64,000 nt of DNA from Palsa-1248 sp963737835 (lineage in GTDB: Bacteria; Gemmatimonadota; Gemmatimonadetes; Gemmatimonadales; Gemmatimonadaceae): assembly GCA_963737835.1 (NCBI GenBank), contig CAVTUH010000003.1, positions 62,001-126,000 on the forward strand, in the 5' to 3' direction. A program made the translations under genes and the position numbers. The stretch's first letter is position 1. Every line of letters begins with the position of its first letter. The notes under the pieces are model-generated. The model was not told the DNA's origin, ran no database searches, and worked only from the letters and a program-made list of their open reading frames with translations. Below are positions 8,893-18,973 of the stretch, piece by piece.

Positions 8893-10926
8893 TTACTTGA
8901 GCTTCATGCTCTGAAAGACGTTGCTGAATCCGTCGGTCCAGGGCTGAAACCCCGCCGGGGCGCGGGCGGGCGACATGGTGGCGTCCTGGAAGCTCGGGGC
9001 GCTGAACCATGTGGTGTCGTCCGTCACGAGCACCCACGTCGACGAAGAGAAGTACGGCGCGCTCGAGCCATCGTCGTCGACAACCACGGCGTGTTTGCCG
9101 AGCGCTTCTGCGCCGCGCGCGCACACCGGCGCGAGGTCGAGGTATCGGTTGGAGATGTGCAGCGCGAGGATGCCGTCCGGCTTGAGGTGCCGGAAATACA
9201 GTGCGAGCGCCTCGTTGGTGAGCAGGTGAACCGGAATCGCATCGCCCGTGAATGCGTCGACCGATAGCAGGTCGAAGTCCTGGTTGTCCTGCCGCTCGAG
9301 CGTGAGCCGCGCGTCGCCGAGCAGGATCTGCTTGTCGGCTGCGAGGTGGGGGTAGAAGGAGAACTCCGTCTCTGCTATGTGTGGAACCAGCGGATTGATG
9401 TCGTAGATGCGGTACACATCGCCCGGCCGGCCGTAGCTCGTCAGCACGCCTGCTCCCAACCCGATGCTGCCGACGCGAATCGGCCTGCCAGCTTCCAACG
9501 CCAACAACGCGCGGCCGACGCCGGACTTCGGACCGTAGTAGTCGGTCGGCTCATATCGACGCGCCGAGTCCAACAGCTGCGATCCATGGACAATGGCGCC
9601 GTTGTACAGCGTGCGAACGCGATAGCCGACGTTCGGCGGATCATCCCGCACTTCCAGCACGCCGTAGAAATTCCGAGCCAGTAGGCGATACCCCGCACGG
9701 CCCAGCCGCTCCTCATGAACGATGTAGCTCGCGAGCACGACGGTGGCGGCCACGAGCACCATACGCAGCGGCCAGAGTCCGATGTCAGGGAGGTTGATGC
9801 GCCACAAGACGATGAGCCCGATCACCGCGCAGGCAACGACTCCGATCGGCAGCTCGAGATATGAGTCGAACAGCCGTGGCGCGACCAACACGACGAACGA
9901 TCCGCCCACGGCCCCGCCCAGCGCCACCATGAGATAGAAGAGTGTCAGGTATTGCGGCGCGGGACGGCGGCGGGCGAGCTCACCGTGACACACCATACAG
10001 CACACGAAGAGGCCGCCCGCAAACAATGCCAACAGCTTTTTGCTCGGCGAGCCCGCCCACATGAAATGCGCCATGGCGGCAAGCGCAACGGCGAGGAGCG
10101 GGAGGAACAGCCACCGCTGGTACAATCGGTCGCTCTCGAAGGCGAGGATGAACGTCGCGAGGTACGCGGCGAGTGGTACAACCCAAAGGAGCGGGATCGG
10201 CGCGATGTCCTGGCTCATGTGGTGCGTCGTCGCGATCAGCAGCGTCGACGCACAGGCGGCCGTCGCAATCCAGAACACGATGGTTCCCAGGCCCGGCCGA
10301 ACCTCGGGCGATGGCCCATGTCGCGCCGGTTCGCGCGGAATGCCGTCGCGCCGACTGACCCATGCAGCGGTGATACACAGCAGCACGAAGGCGACGTAGC
10401 TGCCCGACCAGCTGAATGCCTGTTGCCGTGATGTCAGCCAGGGCTCGACGAGAAACGGAAAGCTCAATAACGCGAGCAGCGAGCCGAAGTTGGAGAGCGC
10501 AAAGAGGCGATAGGGGACGGCGCGGTCGCGCTGGCGCACGTACCAGGCTTGCAAGAGTGGACTCGTGGCTGACAGCAGGAAATAGGGAAGGCCGACGCTG
10601 ACGGTGAGGGTCGCGATGATCCGAAGTGCGGGCTCACGAGGGTCGCTCGGCTTGAGCCAAGCAGGGGGCAGAATCGGCAAGAGTGCACAGCTCGCCGCAA
10701 GCAACAGGGCGTGGATTCCAACCTGCGCCCTGGGGCGCACGAAGCGCACGAGGGCGTGCGCGTACGCGTAGCCGGCGAGGAGGACGATCTGAAAGAAGAG
10801 GAGTGCCGCGCTCCAGACGGCAGCTGACCCGCCAAACCACGGGAGGATGATCTTCGCGATCAGCGGCTCGACTTGAAACAGCAGAAACGCCGCGAGGAAG
10901 ATCGTGACCGCGAACAGAGCTGTCAT
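8893..10926 (-). CDS. Membrane protein with fused spermidine-synthase-like domain
   Basis: 677 residues. The first ~400 form many hydrophobic helices, beginning ALFAVTIFLAAFLLFQVEPLIAKIILPW, a typical start for these fused transporter/spermidine-synthase proteins. The C-terminal domain has the SAM-type loop GSIGLGAGVLTSYG, then YDINPLV and LLSVDAFTGDAIPVHLLT, close to polyamine aminopropyltransferases. The acidic residues needed for putrescine binding are not all evident, so the reaction is unproven. The gene stands alone, convergent with the serine hydrolase. Confidence 0.85.
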   Translation of the reverse strand: MTALFAVTIFLAAFLLFQVEPLIAKIILPWFGGSAAVWSAALLFFQIVLLAGYAYAHALVRFVRPRAQVGIHALLLAASCALLPILPPAWLKPSDPREPALRIIATLTVSVGLPYFLLSATSPLLQAWYVRQRDRAVPYRLFALSNFGSLLALLSFPFLVEPWLTSRQQAFSWSGSYVAFVLLCITAAWVSRRDGIPREPARHGPSPEVRPGLGTIVFWIATAACASTLLIATTHHMSQDIAPIPLLWVVPLAAYLATFILAFESDRLYQRWLFLPLLAVALAAMAHFMWAGSPSKKLLALFAGGLFVCCMVCHGELARRRPAPQYLTLFYLMVALGGAVGGSFVVLVAPRLFDSYLELPIGVVACAVIGLIVLWRINLPDIGLWPLRMVLVAATVVLASYIVHEERLGRAGYRLLARNFYGVLEVRDDPPNVGYRVRTLYNGAIVHGSQLLDSARRYEPTDYYGPKSGVGRALLALEAGRPIRVGSIGLGAGVLTSYGRPGDVYRIYDINPLVPHIAETEFSFYPHLAADKQILLGDARLTLERQDNQDFDLLSVDAFTGDAIPVHLLTNEALALYFRHLKPDGILALHISNRYLDLAPVCARGAEALGKHAVVVDDDGSSAPYFSSSTWVLVTDDTTWFSAPSFQDATMSPARAPAGFQPWTDGFSNVFQSMKLK

Positions 10927-11106
10927 CGGTGGGCGGCAAACCTAGCCGCCCACCTGCGGCCATGCTAGCCGCGAGCGCGACGGCCTGGCCGGCCGGCGCG
11001 CCAGGCTCGACTGCTGGGAGCCCGAGCCCCCAAGACCTGCTCGATCGTCCCTCAATCAACTCAGCGCGCCAACTATGTTGCGCGCAACACCCAAACTACG
11101 ACGACC

Positions 11107-11460
11107 ATGGCAGCTGGGATCATCGCCGCCGCGGGCGCAGCCGCGGGAACGGCCGCAAAGCAGATGGCGGACACGCTCGAGCGGTTCCGCGTCGCCAATG
11201 CGACGGCGCCCGAGCGCGCGCAGTCGTTGGACAGCCTCGGGTTGCAGCACTCCGGAGTGGTCAACCGCCTCGCCACCGCGGGCGTCATCTTGCCCGGGAC
11301 GCGGCCCGGTCGGTTCTACCTCAGTGAGATCGCGTTCGCGGCGTACCAGCGCCAGCAGATTGGCCGGCAGCGCATCATGGCCCTCGCCGGCGTCGGGATT
11401 GCACTGGCCTGCATATTGGCCGGTGTTGTGATGCTCGTGGCGACCAAGCACGCACGCTGA
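11107..11460 (+). CDS. Small tail-anchored protein of unknown function
   Basis: 117 residues. An Ala-rich helical N-terminus is followed by a soluble region and one C-terminal membrane helix (about 92-112, ALAGVGIALACILAGVVML). The middle (SLDSLGLQHSGVVNRLATAGVILPGTRPGRFYLSEIAF) looks like a small winged helix, but I cannot name it. It is convergent with another small membrane gene at 11476, 15 nt away. Confidence 0.6.
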   Translation: MAAGIIAAAGAAAGTAAKQMADTLERFRVANATAPERAQSLDSLGLQHSGVVNRLATAGVILPGTRPGRFYLSEIAFAAYQRQQIGRQRIMALAGVGIALACILAGVVMLVATKHAR

Positions 11461-11475
11461 CGCGCGACACGGGCG

Positions 11476-11778
11476 CTAACCGCCGATGCGGTTTTGCACC
11501 GAGCCGGAGCTGGCGGGGACAGCGCCATTCGCAGGCGGAAGCGCACGGGTTGCCTGCGCGAGCTCCGAGCGGAGCGCATACACCTCGCCGCGCAGCTGCG
11601 CGATCTGCGCGACGATGTCAACCGCGTCCGAGTGACGGAGCGTCCGCTGGCGAAGTCGCTCGACGAACGCGGCCCGAATGGACGGGAAGCACATCAAACC
11701 GAAGAATGTACTGCACCCCAACGCGACGATCGGACCGATGAGCTCTGACCACATTGCGATGGTTTGTGGATCGCCCAT
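11476..11778 (-). CDS. Small membrane protein with coiled coil
   Basis: 100 residues: one membrane segment near the start (about 10-32, LIGPIVALGCSTFFGLMCF), then a probable coiled coil VDIVAQIAQLRGEVYALRSELAQATRAL (about 52-80) and a low-complexity tail. The layout, an N-terminal anchor with a cytoplasmic coiled coil, suggests a scaffold. No family is recognised. Confidence 0.55.
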   Translation of the reverse strand: MGDPQTIAMWSELIGPIVALGCSTFFGLMCFPSIRAAFVERLRQRTLRHSDAVDIVAQIAQLRGEVYALRSELAQATRALPPANGAVPASSGSVQNRIGG

Positions 11779-11821
11779 GGGGGTTGGTTCTCCTCGCCAA
11801 AGAGGCAGGTTGAAGCCGGGT

Positions 11822-11935
11822 GACGGGTGACGGATACGGGTGCCGGGTCAACCAAACGTAGCGCCTGTCGCGGTCAGGGCCACCGGGCCTTGGCGATTTG
11901 GTAACCCCTCGCCCGTCACCGGTCACCCCTTCCCT
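11822..11935. repeat. Heptamer-repeat element D (GGGTGAC units)
   Basis: GGGTGAC units (about 11817-11834) and complementary GTCACCG/GTCACCC units (about 11913-11929) flank a GC-rich centre containing GGCC. It follows the same plan as the other heptamer elements but lies between divergent genes, and the arms are more degenerate. Confidence 0.45.
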
Positions 11936-11978
11936 CTACGCGCGCTCCCGGCACCGTGTTTCGGCGGTAGCTTTCGGG

Positions 11979-13551
11979 ATGCCGGTGTCTCGCGACACCC
12001 CCGTCCTCATCGTCGGCGCGGGTCCCACGGGCCTGGTCCTCGCGCTGTGGCTCACCCGCCTGGGTGTACGCGTTCGAATCATCGATAAGACGGCAGAGCC
12101 AGGCACGACGTCTCGGGCGCTCGGCGTTCACGCCCGCACGTTGGAGTTCTATCGGCAGGTCGGCCTCGCCGACACCGTGGTGGCCGCGGGCCTCCGGAAC
12201 GTCGCGATCAATTTGTGGGTTGCAGGCGCGCGCGTCGCGCACGTCCCACTGGACAATGTGGGCGAGGGACTGAGTCCGTTCCCGTTCCTGCTCATTCTAT
12301 CCGCAAGACGCACACGAGCGGCTCCTGATCTCGCGACTGGCAGACTCGGGGGTGATCGTGGAGCGGCGGACGGAACTCGTTCGGTTCGAGCAGGACAACG
12401 CGAATGTCCGCGCAACGGTACGAGGACCGAGTGGTGCGGAAGAGCAGTGCACGATTCGGTACCTCGCCGGCTGCGATGGCGCGCGCTCAACGGTGCGGGA
12501 AGGGCTTGGCATCGGGTTTCCGGGAGGGACGTACACCCGGGTGTTTTACGTCGCCAATGTGTCGGCGGCTGGCCCCGTCACCGACCACGAGCTGCATGTG
12601 GATCTCGACCAAGCCGACCTGCTGGCGGTCTTCCCACTGCGGGGCACAGGTTGCGTGCGTCTCGTCGGCACCCTCCGCGAGGAGCTCGATCGCGACCCAC
12701 ATGAGTTGACGTTCCAGGACGTTCGCGGGCGCGCGCTGCGTCAGCTCCAGCTCGAAGTGACTGACGTAAAATGGTTCTCGACGTACCGTGTGCACCACCG
12801 CGTCGCGCAGAGCTTCCGGCGCGGCCGCGTCTTTCTCCTCGGAGACGCGGCGCACATCCATAGCCCTGTCGGCGCGCAGGGCATGAACACCGGCATCGGT
12901 GACGCGGTCAACTTGTCGTGGAAACTGGCCAATGCCCTGCAGGACAGGGGGCCGGCGGCACTGCTCGACAGCTATGAGCCCGAACGCATCGCCTTCGCTC
13001 GCCGGCTTGTTGCCACGACCGACCGCGTTTTCACGATCGCGTCGAGCGACGGTCGCCTCGCCCAGCGAGTCAGGACGACGATCTTGCCTGCGGTGGCCCG
13101 CCCACTGCTTCGCCTGCGCGCGATGCGGCGCTTTCTCTTCCGAACCGCGTCACAGATCGAGATCGAATATCGACACAGCCCGCTCAGCGAAGGCCAAACG
13201 GGACGCGTTCACGGCGGTGACCGGCTGCCGTGGGTCCCCAATGGCCACGCCCCGGACGGAACTCCTCACGATAATTTCACGCCACTCGGGTCGCTGAGTT
13301 GGCAGGTGCACGTGTACGGCGACGCGCGCACGGAGCTGCGGGATGGATGTACGGCGATGGGACTTCAACTGTGCGTGTTCCCGTGGACACGAGAGGCCGG
13401 GCACGCCGGCTTCACACGCGACGCACTGTACCTCGTCCGGCCCGATGGCTATGTCGCGCTGGCGAGCGCAGTCGGAGGAGTTGATGCCCTGACACGATAC
13501 GTGGCGTCGCGCGGGATCGGCCAGGGAGCGCGCGACCGAACGGCAAGGTGA
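11979..13551 (+). pseudogene. FAD-dependent aromatic monooxygenase, single frameshift
   Basis: An FAD monooxygenase of the UbiH/PheA/TetX class. The N-terminal part (from ATG 11979) has VLIVGAGPTGLVLALWLTRLGVRV and a typical continuation up to LSPFPFLLI. One extra C near 12297 then breaks the frame; the next frame resumes with YPQDAHERLLISRLADSGV and runs to 13551. The second part carries CDGARSTVR (the DG motif) and GDAAHIHSPVGAQGMNTGIGDAVNLSWKL (the GD motif). Removing one base gives a continuous protein of about 523 residues. This is a recent inactivation or a sequence error. The next gene overlaps its stop. Confidence 0.85.
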
Positions 13552-14372
13552 GTCCTCGACGCATGCTCACCGTCGCCATTTCTTCGATTCGACGGCGCGC
13601 ATCGATCGTGAGTGTCGCGGCCGCGACCGCTGCAGGCCTGGCCGCGCCCTGCGTGAGTCAGCCGCCGACACGGGACGCCGCGCGAGTCACCCTGGCCGCG
13701 ACCCGAGACACGGTTCCGCACCTCTCGCCCTATCGCTACCCTCCGCACCTCCTGCTGAGTGACCGGACCTATTGGATCGTGTCAGGCAGCGCCTTGGCCG
13801 CGAGCGTATTCCTGGATCGCACCGCAGGCCCTGTCATCCGCAGCTACCGCACGCCTTTTCTCACACAGATTACTCCGCTCGGGGATGCATTCGGCACGGC
13901 GAACTACACGGTGCCGACCATCACCGCCGCGCTCGTCGTCGCACACCTCGCGCGTAACGCGAACTGGGAAGATGCAACACGCCATATCACATTGAGTTAC
14001 ATTGTTGCGGACGTGAGTGAAGCGCTGCTCAAGGGTGCCGTTGGGCGGCAACGGCCGGATTACTCCGGGAATCCGTGGCTCTTTCGGCCCCTCTCATTTT
14101 CGGACGAGTGGCATTCGTTCCCATCCGGACACCTCACCCACATCACGGCGATTGCAGCGGCGTTGGCGCAGGAGGCCCACCGGCCGTGGGTGACAGCGCT
14201 CAGCATGAGCGCGGTCGCGTTCACCGGGTGGCAACGCCTCTACCGCGATCAGCACTGGGCGAGCGATGTCGTAGGCGGCGTGATTGTCGGCACCGCAGCG
14301 AGCCGCGTGACCGCACATTGGCTCCGGCACAAGCGAAAGCCGCCCCCGCCGGCCTTGGCTGGCCCTACGTGA
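13548..14372 (+). CDS. PAP2-family phosphatase
   Basis: 274 residues with a signal or anchor near residues 15-38 and the three acid-phosphatase motifs: KGAVGRQRP, then FPSGHLTH, then YRDQHWASDVVGG. Members dephosphorylate lipid phosphates such as undecaprenyl pyrophosphate or phosphatidic acid in the membrane. The GTG start overlaps the monooxygenase stop (GTGA), suggesting translational coupling. ATG at 13563 is an alternative start. Confidence 0.9.
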   Translation: MSPRRMLTVAISSIRRRASIVSVAAATAAGLAAPCVSQPPTRDAARVTLAATRDTVPHLSPYRYPPHLLLSDRTYWIVSGSALAASVFLDRTAGPVIRSYRTPFLTQITPLGDAFGTANYTVPTITAALVVAHLARNANWEDATRHITLSYIVADVSEALLKGAVGRQRPDYSGNPWLFRPLSFSDEWHSFPSGHLTHITAIAAALAQEAHRPWVTALSMSAVAFTGWQRLYRDQHWASDVVGGVIVGTAASRVTAHWLRHKRKPPPPALAGPT

Positions 14373-14396
14373 GCGCGCTGGCGAAGGGAGGCGGTC

Positions 14397-15077
14397 GTGC
14401 CTGAACCGGGACCGAAGTCGGCCGACAGGCCCGGCTTCAAGAAGGACCGTGTCTTGTCGCTGCAGGACGCCATCTTCGGTGTCGCAATGACCTTGCTCGC
14501 GCTGGACCTGTGGATCCCAGAAGAGCTCTCACACGAACAGGTCCGCCAGCGGTTCGTCGAGTTACTGCCCGCAATCGCGGTGTACGCGGCGACGTTCGTC
14601 ATCATCGGCGTCGTGTGGCTTTTCGTCTACAGCTTCGAAGAGATGGTTCCCAAGTTGGATATCCCGGGAGCGTCGCTTCTGCTGCTCGCCTGCGCCTTCG
14701 TGGTACTGCTGCCCTTTACGTCAGCCGCGTTTGCCAACTACGCACACGAGCGAGTCAGCGAGTTCGCGTTTGTCGCGAACATCCTGCTGGTTGTGGTGAC
14801 CTACACGGCGTATGCAGAGTATGCCGCCCGACGGCTGATACCGAGCACAGTCGATCGAGGTTTTCTTCGCACCGTGAGACACTTTCTGTGGCTCCAGGTG
14901 GCCTTGACCGCCGTGGCCGGTTTCCTCTGGTCGCAACCAAAGGTGATGTTGCTGTGGTGTTTCGGGTCTTTCACGGCCGCGTATGTCTTGCTACTGACTC
15001 TGCACGACCGATTCGTGCAAGCCTCGAGAGCGGCAGCGCTCCCTCTCGAAACGCGTCCGCACACCGAGCAGCCGTAA
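14397..15077 (+). CDS. TMEM175/DUF1211-family membrane protein
   Basis: 226 residues and about six membrane helices. The first helix begins RVLSLQDAIFGVAMTLLALDLWIPE, matching the R...F(S/x)D(A/x)IFAxAxTLL signature of TMEM175-like potassium channels with some deviation (LQD instead of FSD). Bacterial members are K+-permeable channels. The start is GTG, 25 nt after the PAP2 gene. The changed signature makes channel function less certain. Confidence 0.75.
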   Translation: MPEPGPKSADRPGFKKDRVLSLQDAIFGVAMTLLALDLWIPEELSHEQVRQRFVELLPAIAVYAATFVIIGVVWLFVYSFEEMVPKLDIPGASLLLLACAFVVLLPFTSAAFANYAHERVSEFAFVANILLVVVTYTAYAEYAARRLIPSTVDRGFLRTVRHFLWLQVALTAVAGFLWSQPKVMLLWCFGSFTAAYVLLLTLHDRFVQASRAAALPLETRPHTEQP

Positions 15078-15087
15078 CCGCTCGCGG

Positions 15088-17343
15088 TCAGGGTTGCACT
15101 GGGCCGGTCAGTTTCATCCGCTGCACCAAGTTGCGAAAGCGCGCGTCGTTGCGTACCGCATCCAGGATCGGATTGACGTTGAGGTACACCATCCAGCCTC
15201 GCCGCTCCGTGTACGCGCGCTCCATGGACTCGAGCGCCTGATCGAATTCACCGAGGCCCAGGTTGATGGTGGCGAACACGACGGGGGAGACGTACACCCT
15301 GCGAGCGCGATCCTCGAACTGCCGCAACACCACGCGAGCCTCCTCCGCGGCGCCGGAGCGCGCCAGCGCGTACGCCAGCGTCGCGAGCGGCCCGGTGCCC
15401 GGATCGGGCAGTTGCAGCGCGTCGCGGAGCACCCGGATCGCCTCTTCGTAGTGCTCCTGCTGCACCAGGAAGGACCCGAGCAACCGATAGTTCTCGACGG
15501 CGACCGGATCGAGCGCGATCGCCCGCTCGATGTGGTGAATCGCCTCATCGTATCGGCGGGCATACAGATACGAGTGCGCCACGCTGCGCCGTACCGATAC
15601 CGACGCCGGGTCGAGCTCCAGGGCCGTGTGCGCCTCGAGCAGGCCCTCCTCGATCCTGCTCTGCGACAGCAGCAGAAATGCGTACCACTGATGGCTCGTC
15701 GCGTAGCGCGGATCGAGCTCGATGGCGCGCCGGAACTCGCGGATCGCACCGGGCCAATCCCAGTCATAAATGAACATGCTCCACGCGAGCGACGCATGCG
15801 CCTCGGCCACCCGATCGTCGAGCGCAATCGCTTGGCGCGCGTACGACTTCGCCCGCTCGAACCCTTCGGCGACCGGCATGTCGCGGTAATCCACCTGCAA
15901 GGCATACGAGTCGGCGAGGCCGGTGTACGCCAGCGCGTATTTCGGATCTTCGGCGATGGCCCGCTCGAAGTACCCGGCGCCCTCGAGCACGCTGTGCTGC
16001 GTGCGCTTGTTCCACTCGTGTCGGCCCCGCAGGTACAGGGCGTACGCTTTGAGGTTGTCAGTGTAGCGGCGCGTCACCGGCTCCGACAGATCGGCGAACG
16101 AAGTCGCACGCAGCGTGTTGACGATCGTACTGGCGATCTCGTCCTGCGTCGCGAAGAGATCGTGGAGCGTGCGGTCATACCGCTGCGACCAGAGCACCTG
16201 TCCATCATCCGTCGACGTCAGCTGCGCCGTAATGCGCAATCGGTCGCCCAGGCGCCGCACCGTGCCCTCGAGCACGACCGACGCACTCAACAAGACTCCG
16301 ATCGCGCGCACGTCCTGCGGTCGGCCTTTGAGCGCGAACACCGACGTCCGCGACGCCACTCGCAGCCCCTTCACCTTGGCGAGCGCATCGATCAGTTCAT
16401 CCGTGATGCCGTCGCTGAGGTATTCGCTCTCCGGATCGGGGCTCGCATTGACGAAGGGCAGGACGGCGATCGACCTGGTCTTGCCGGTCGCGAGGCGCGG
16501 CGCCGCGCTCGTGGCGTGGAGCGCGGCCAGAAACTCCGCCACCGTCGCAAAGCGCTGGGCCGGGTCCTTCGATAGCGCTTTCGCGATCGCGCGGTCGACA
16601 TTCGACGAGACATTCGGTCGCCGAGCCCGTACGGATGGCGCCTGTTGTGTGACCTGTTTCGCGAGCAACGCACGGACGGTTTCAGCCTGGAACGGCGGCT
16701 CGCCCGCCAGCATCTCGAACAGCACGCAGGCCAGGCTATAGATATCGGTGCGACTCTCGAGCCCCCGCTCGCCGCTCGCCTGCTCAGGACTCATGTAAGC
16801 GGGTGTCCCAATGGCGAGCCCGCTGTCAGTCAGGACGTCGACACCCTGGGCATAAACGACCTGTGCGACGCCGAAATCAGCCAGGACCGCATGCTGGTCC
16901 GCGAACAGGATGTTCGCGGGCTTGACGTCGCGATGCACAAAACCACTGCGGTGCACGTAGTCGAGGGCCGACCCGATCTCCTCGACGATGCTCAGTGCCT
17001 CGCCCAGCGGGAGCGGCCCGTCGGCCGCCAGGCGCTCGCGAAGCGACCCGCCTGCGATGTACGGAGCGACGAGGAAGAGCTGACCCTCGCACTCACCCGA
17101 ATCGATCAGTGGCAGGATATGGGGGTGCGACAGCTGCGCCGCGATCCCGATCTCGCGCAGAAAGCGCTCGGCCGTGACGGACACAGCGAACTCCGGTCGC
17201 AGCACCTTGACCGCCACCCGCCGCCCGTGCTTGGCATCCAGCGCCAGATAGACGACTGCCATGGCGCCGCGGCCCAGCTCGTGCTCGACCTGATACCGCG
17301 ACGGAAGGGACGGGGCCGCCGGCGAAATCGTCGGGTTCGACAT
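15088..17343 (-). CDS. Ser/Thr protein kinase with TolB-like and TPR domains
   Basis: 751 residues in three parts. The kinase (17-275) has the Gly-rich loop LGRGAMAVVY, Lys46, HRDVKPANIL with catalytic Asp139, DFG at 156-158 and the SPEQASG segment near 185. A TolB-like region follows (about 293-420; SIAVLPFVNASPDPESEYLSDGITDELIDAL), then a run of TPR repeats to the end. The combination is typical of Gemmatimonadota, Acidobacteriota and Myxococcota kinases. No transmembrane helix is obvious between kinase and TPRs, so it is probably cytoplasmic. Substrates are unknown. Confidence 0.92.
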   Translation of the reverse strand: MSNPTISPAAPSLPSRYQVEHELGRGAMAVVYLALDAKHGRRVAVKVLRPEFAVSVTAERFLREIGIAAQLSHPHILPLIDSGECEGQLFLVAPYIAGGSLRERLAADGPLPLGEALSIVEEIGSALDYVHRSGFVHRDVKPANILFADQHAVLADFGVAQVVYAQGVDVLTDSGLAIGTPAYMSPEQASGERGLESRTDIYSLACVLFEMLAGEPPFQAETVRALLAKQVTQQAPSVRARRPNVSSNVDRAIAKALSKDPAQRFATVAEFLAALHATSAAPRLATGKTRSIAVLPFVNASPDPESEYLSDGITDELIDALAKVKGLRVASRTSVFALKGRPQDVRAIGVLLSASVVLEGTVRRLGDRLRITAQLTSTDDGQVLWSQRYDRTLHDLFATQDEIASTIVNTLRATSFADLSEPVTRRYTDNLKAYALYLRGRHEWNKRTQHSVLEGAGYFERAIAEDPKYALAYTGLADSYALQVDYRDMPVAEGFERAKSYARQAIALDDRVAEAHASLAWSMFIYDWDWPGAIREFRRAIELDPRYATSHQWYAFLLLSQSRIEEGLLEAHTALELDPASVSVRRSVAHSYLYARRYDEAIHHIERAIALDPVAVENYRLLGSFLVQQEHYEEAIRVLRDALQLPDPGTGPLATLAYALARSGAAEEARVVLRQFEDRARRVYVSPVVFATINLGLGEFDQALESMERAYTERRGWMVYLNVNPILDAVRNDARFRNLVQRMKLTGPVQP

Positions 17344-17488
17344 ACCGGAAAGCTAGCGCGCTGAGCGCTGCCGGCGACTCGCCAGGGCTCACCGGTGAAT
17401 CGTTTCCAGCTTGCGTTCGTCAGGTAGGAGGTCTCTCTCCCCACACTCCTGTGCCAGCGCCACTACCGCCGCACGCGTCTGCGATCTG

Positions 17489-18919
17489 ATGTTGAGTGTC
17501 TGGAGTGGAGTCCCGTATCCGCCGGCGCGCCTGTACGTAACGCTGCTCGTCATGCTCGTTTTCGTGACCGCGACGGTCGCGTCCGTGAGACGACGGTTCG
17601 GCGATCGGCTGCTCGCCGACATCGCTGCGACGTTGGGTGTGTTTCTCCTGATCATTGGCAGCATCGTCTATACCGTCGCCTTCCGCGGGCTGCGACCGTT
17701 AGAGGTCGTCGTCGCCTGGGTGCTCTCGGGACCCGCGATCGCGTGGTTCGTCTGGCGTCTCAATGCGATCATGACGCGACCCCTGATCGTGCTCGAGGAC
17801 CTCGGCGAGTCGATCAAACGTGGGCAATGGGCAGCGGTGCTCGCGACCAACGTCCGGCAGGCCGGTGCCGTCGTCGGTCATTCGAGCCAGACGAGTAACG
17901 TCCAGGCCGCGCTCCAGGACGTCGCCGTGCTGGTCGTCGAGACCCAGCGCACCTCTCATGCGCTGCTCGACGCGGCTACTGGCGTGGCGCACATCGCGAC
18001 CAACGTTGCCGATGGCGCGGATCAGGTGACGGCGGCGTTGGGCCGGCTTACACGCGCCTCGGGTGGCAATACCGTCGCGGCCCGGCGCATCCGCAATGCC
18101 GCCTCGCAACTCGCCAGCGCCGCTGCGCAAGTCGCTGGCGCCGCGCGCGAGACGCTGGGCATCTCGGGAGACGTCGATGGGCGAACACAAGCTGGTGTAG
18201 CGGGAGCCGTAACGGCAACGGGACGTGTCGTCGAGATCGCCGGCGCCTCCCGCGACGCCGTCGACGCGCTGGCCGCACTCCGCGCGGCCGCCGGCAGCGC
18301 AGCGGATGTCACCGCCGAGATCGCGGAGATTGCGCAGCAAACGAACCTGCTCGCCCTGAACGCGGCGATCGAGGCCGCTCGCGCCGGTGTGGAAGGACGC
18401 GGGTTCGGTGTCGTGGCAACCGAGGTCCGGCAACTCTCCCGGCGCGCCAGTGAAGCGCTGAAACGCGTGAAGGCCCTGCTGGATGAGATCACGGCCAAGA
18501 CCGATGGTGTCGAGCAGCAGATGACGTCTGCACGCCGCAGCGCCGAAGCTGGAGAGGAGACGATGAAAGAGGCGCTGGGAGTCTTTCAGGAGATCGCGCA
18601 GCGCGTGCAGCGCACGGTTGCATTGGCCCAGACCGCCGTGGAGGCCGCGGCGATGACCGAGTCACTCGTCGTCGAGCTGGGAGCCACCGCCGAACTGGTA
18701 GTGCAAGTCGCGGAGAGCACGGCGTCCGAGACCGCGCAGGTCGAGACGGCGACGGTGGGGCAGCGCGCGCTCACGGAGCACCTGCGCACGACCGGGTCCG
18801 ACCTCGAGAAGTCGGCGCGGTCGCTGCGCGATGTCGTCGCGCGGTTCGGCGACCGATCGCGCGACGGGGTGGTGGCCGCCCGCCCGACGCCGACCACGAT
18901 CGAGGCCGACGCCGCTTAG
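17489..18919 (+). CDS. Methyl-accepting chemotaxis-like transducer without a sensor domain
   Basis: 476 residues from the ATG at 17489; earlier starts add an unlikely leader. Three hydrophobic segments lie near the N-terminus (YVTLLVMLVFV, IAATLGVFLLIIGSIVYTV, VVAWVLSGPAIAWFV), followed by a long helical cytoplasmic part. The conserved signalling tip is EIAEIAQQTNLLALNAAIEAARAGVEGRGFGVVATEVRQLS. No periplasmic ligand-binding domain or HAMP is evident, and no che genes are near, so it may sense through the membrane region or act outside flagellar chemotaxis. Confidence 0.85.
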   Translation: MLSVWSGVPYPPARLYVTLLVMLVFVTATVASVRRRFGDRLLADIAATLGVFLLIIGSIVYTVAFRGLRPLEVVVAWVLSGPAIAWFVWRLNAIMTRPLIVLEDLGESIKRGQWAAVLATNVRQAGAVVGHSSQTSNVQAALQDVAVLVVETQRTSHALLDAATGVAHIATNVADGADQVTAALGRLTRASGGNTVAARRIRNAASQLASAAAQVAGAARETLGISGDVDGRTQAGVAGAVTATGRVVEIAGASRDAVDALAALRAAAGSAADVTAEIAEIAQQTNLLALNAAIEAARAGVEGRGFGVVATEVRQLSRRASEALKRVKALLDEITAKTDGVEQQMTSARRSAEAGEETMKEALGVFQEIAQRVQRTVALAQTAVEAAAMTESLVVELGATAELVVQVAESTASETAQVETATVGQRALTEHLRTTGSDLEKSARSLRDVVARFGDRSRDGVVAARPTPTTIEADAA

Positions 18920-18973
18920 TCGGGCCGACGGCGGGGCGATGGACGCGCAACCGAACAGCGATCGATCCGCGCC

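Noticed and set aside
15094..16575. 493-codon plus-strand open frame
   Set aside because: It lies antisense to the Ser/Thr kinase, is Arg-rich and lacks any domain; it is a shadow frame of high-GC coding DNA.
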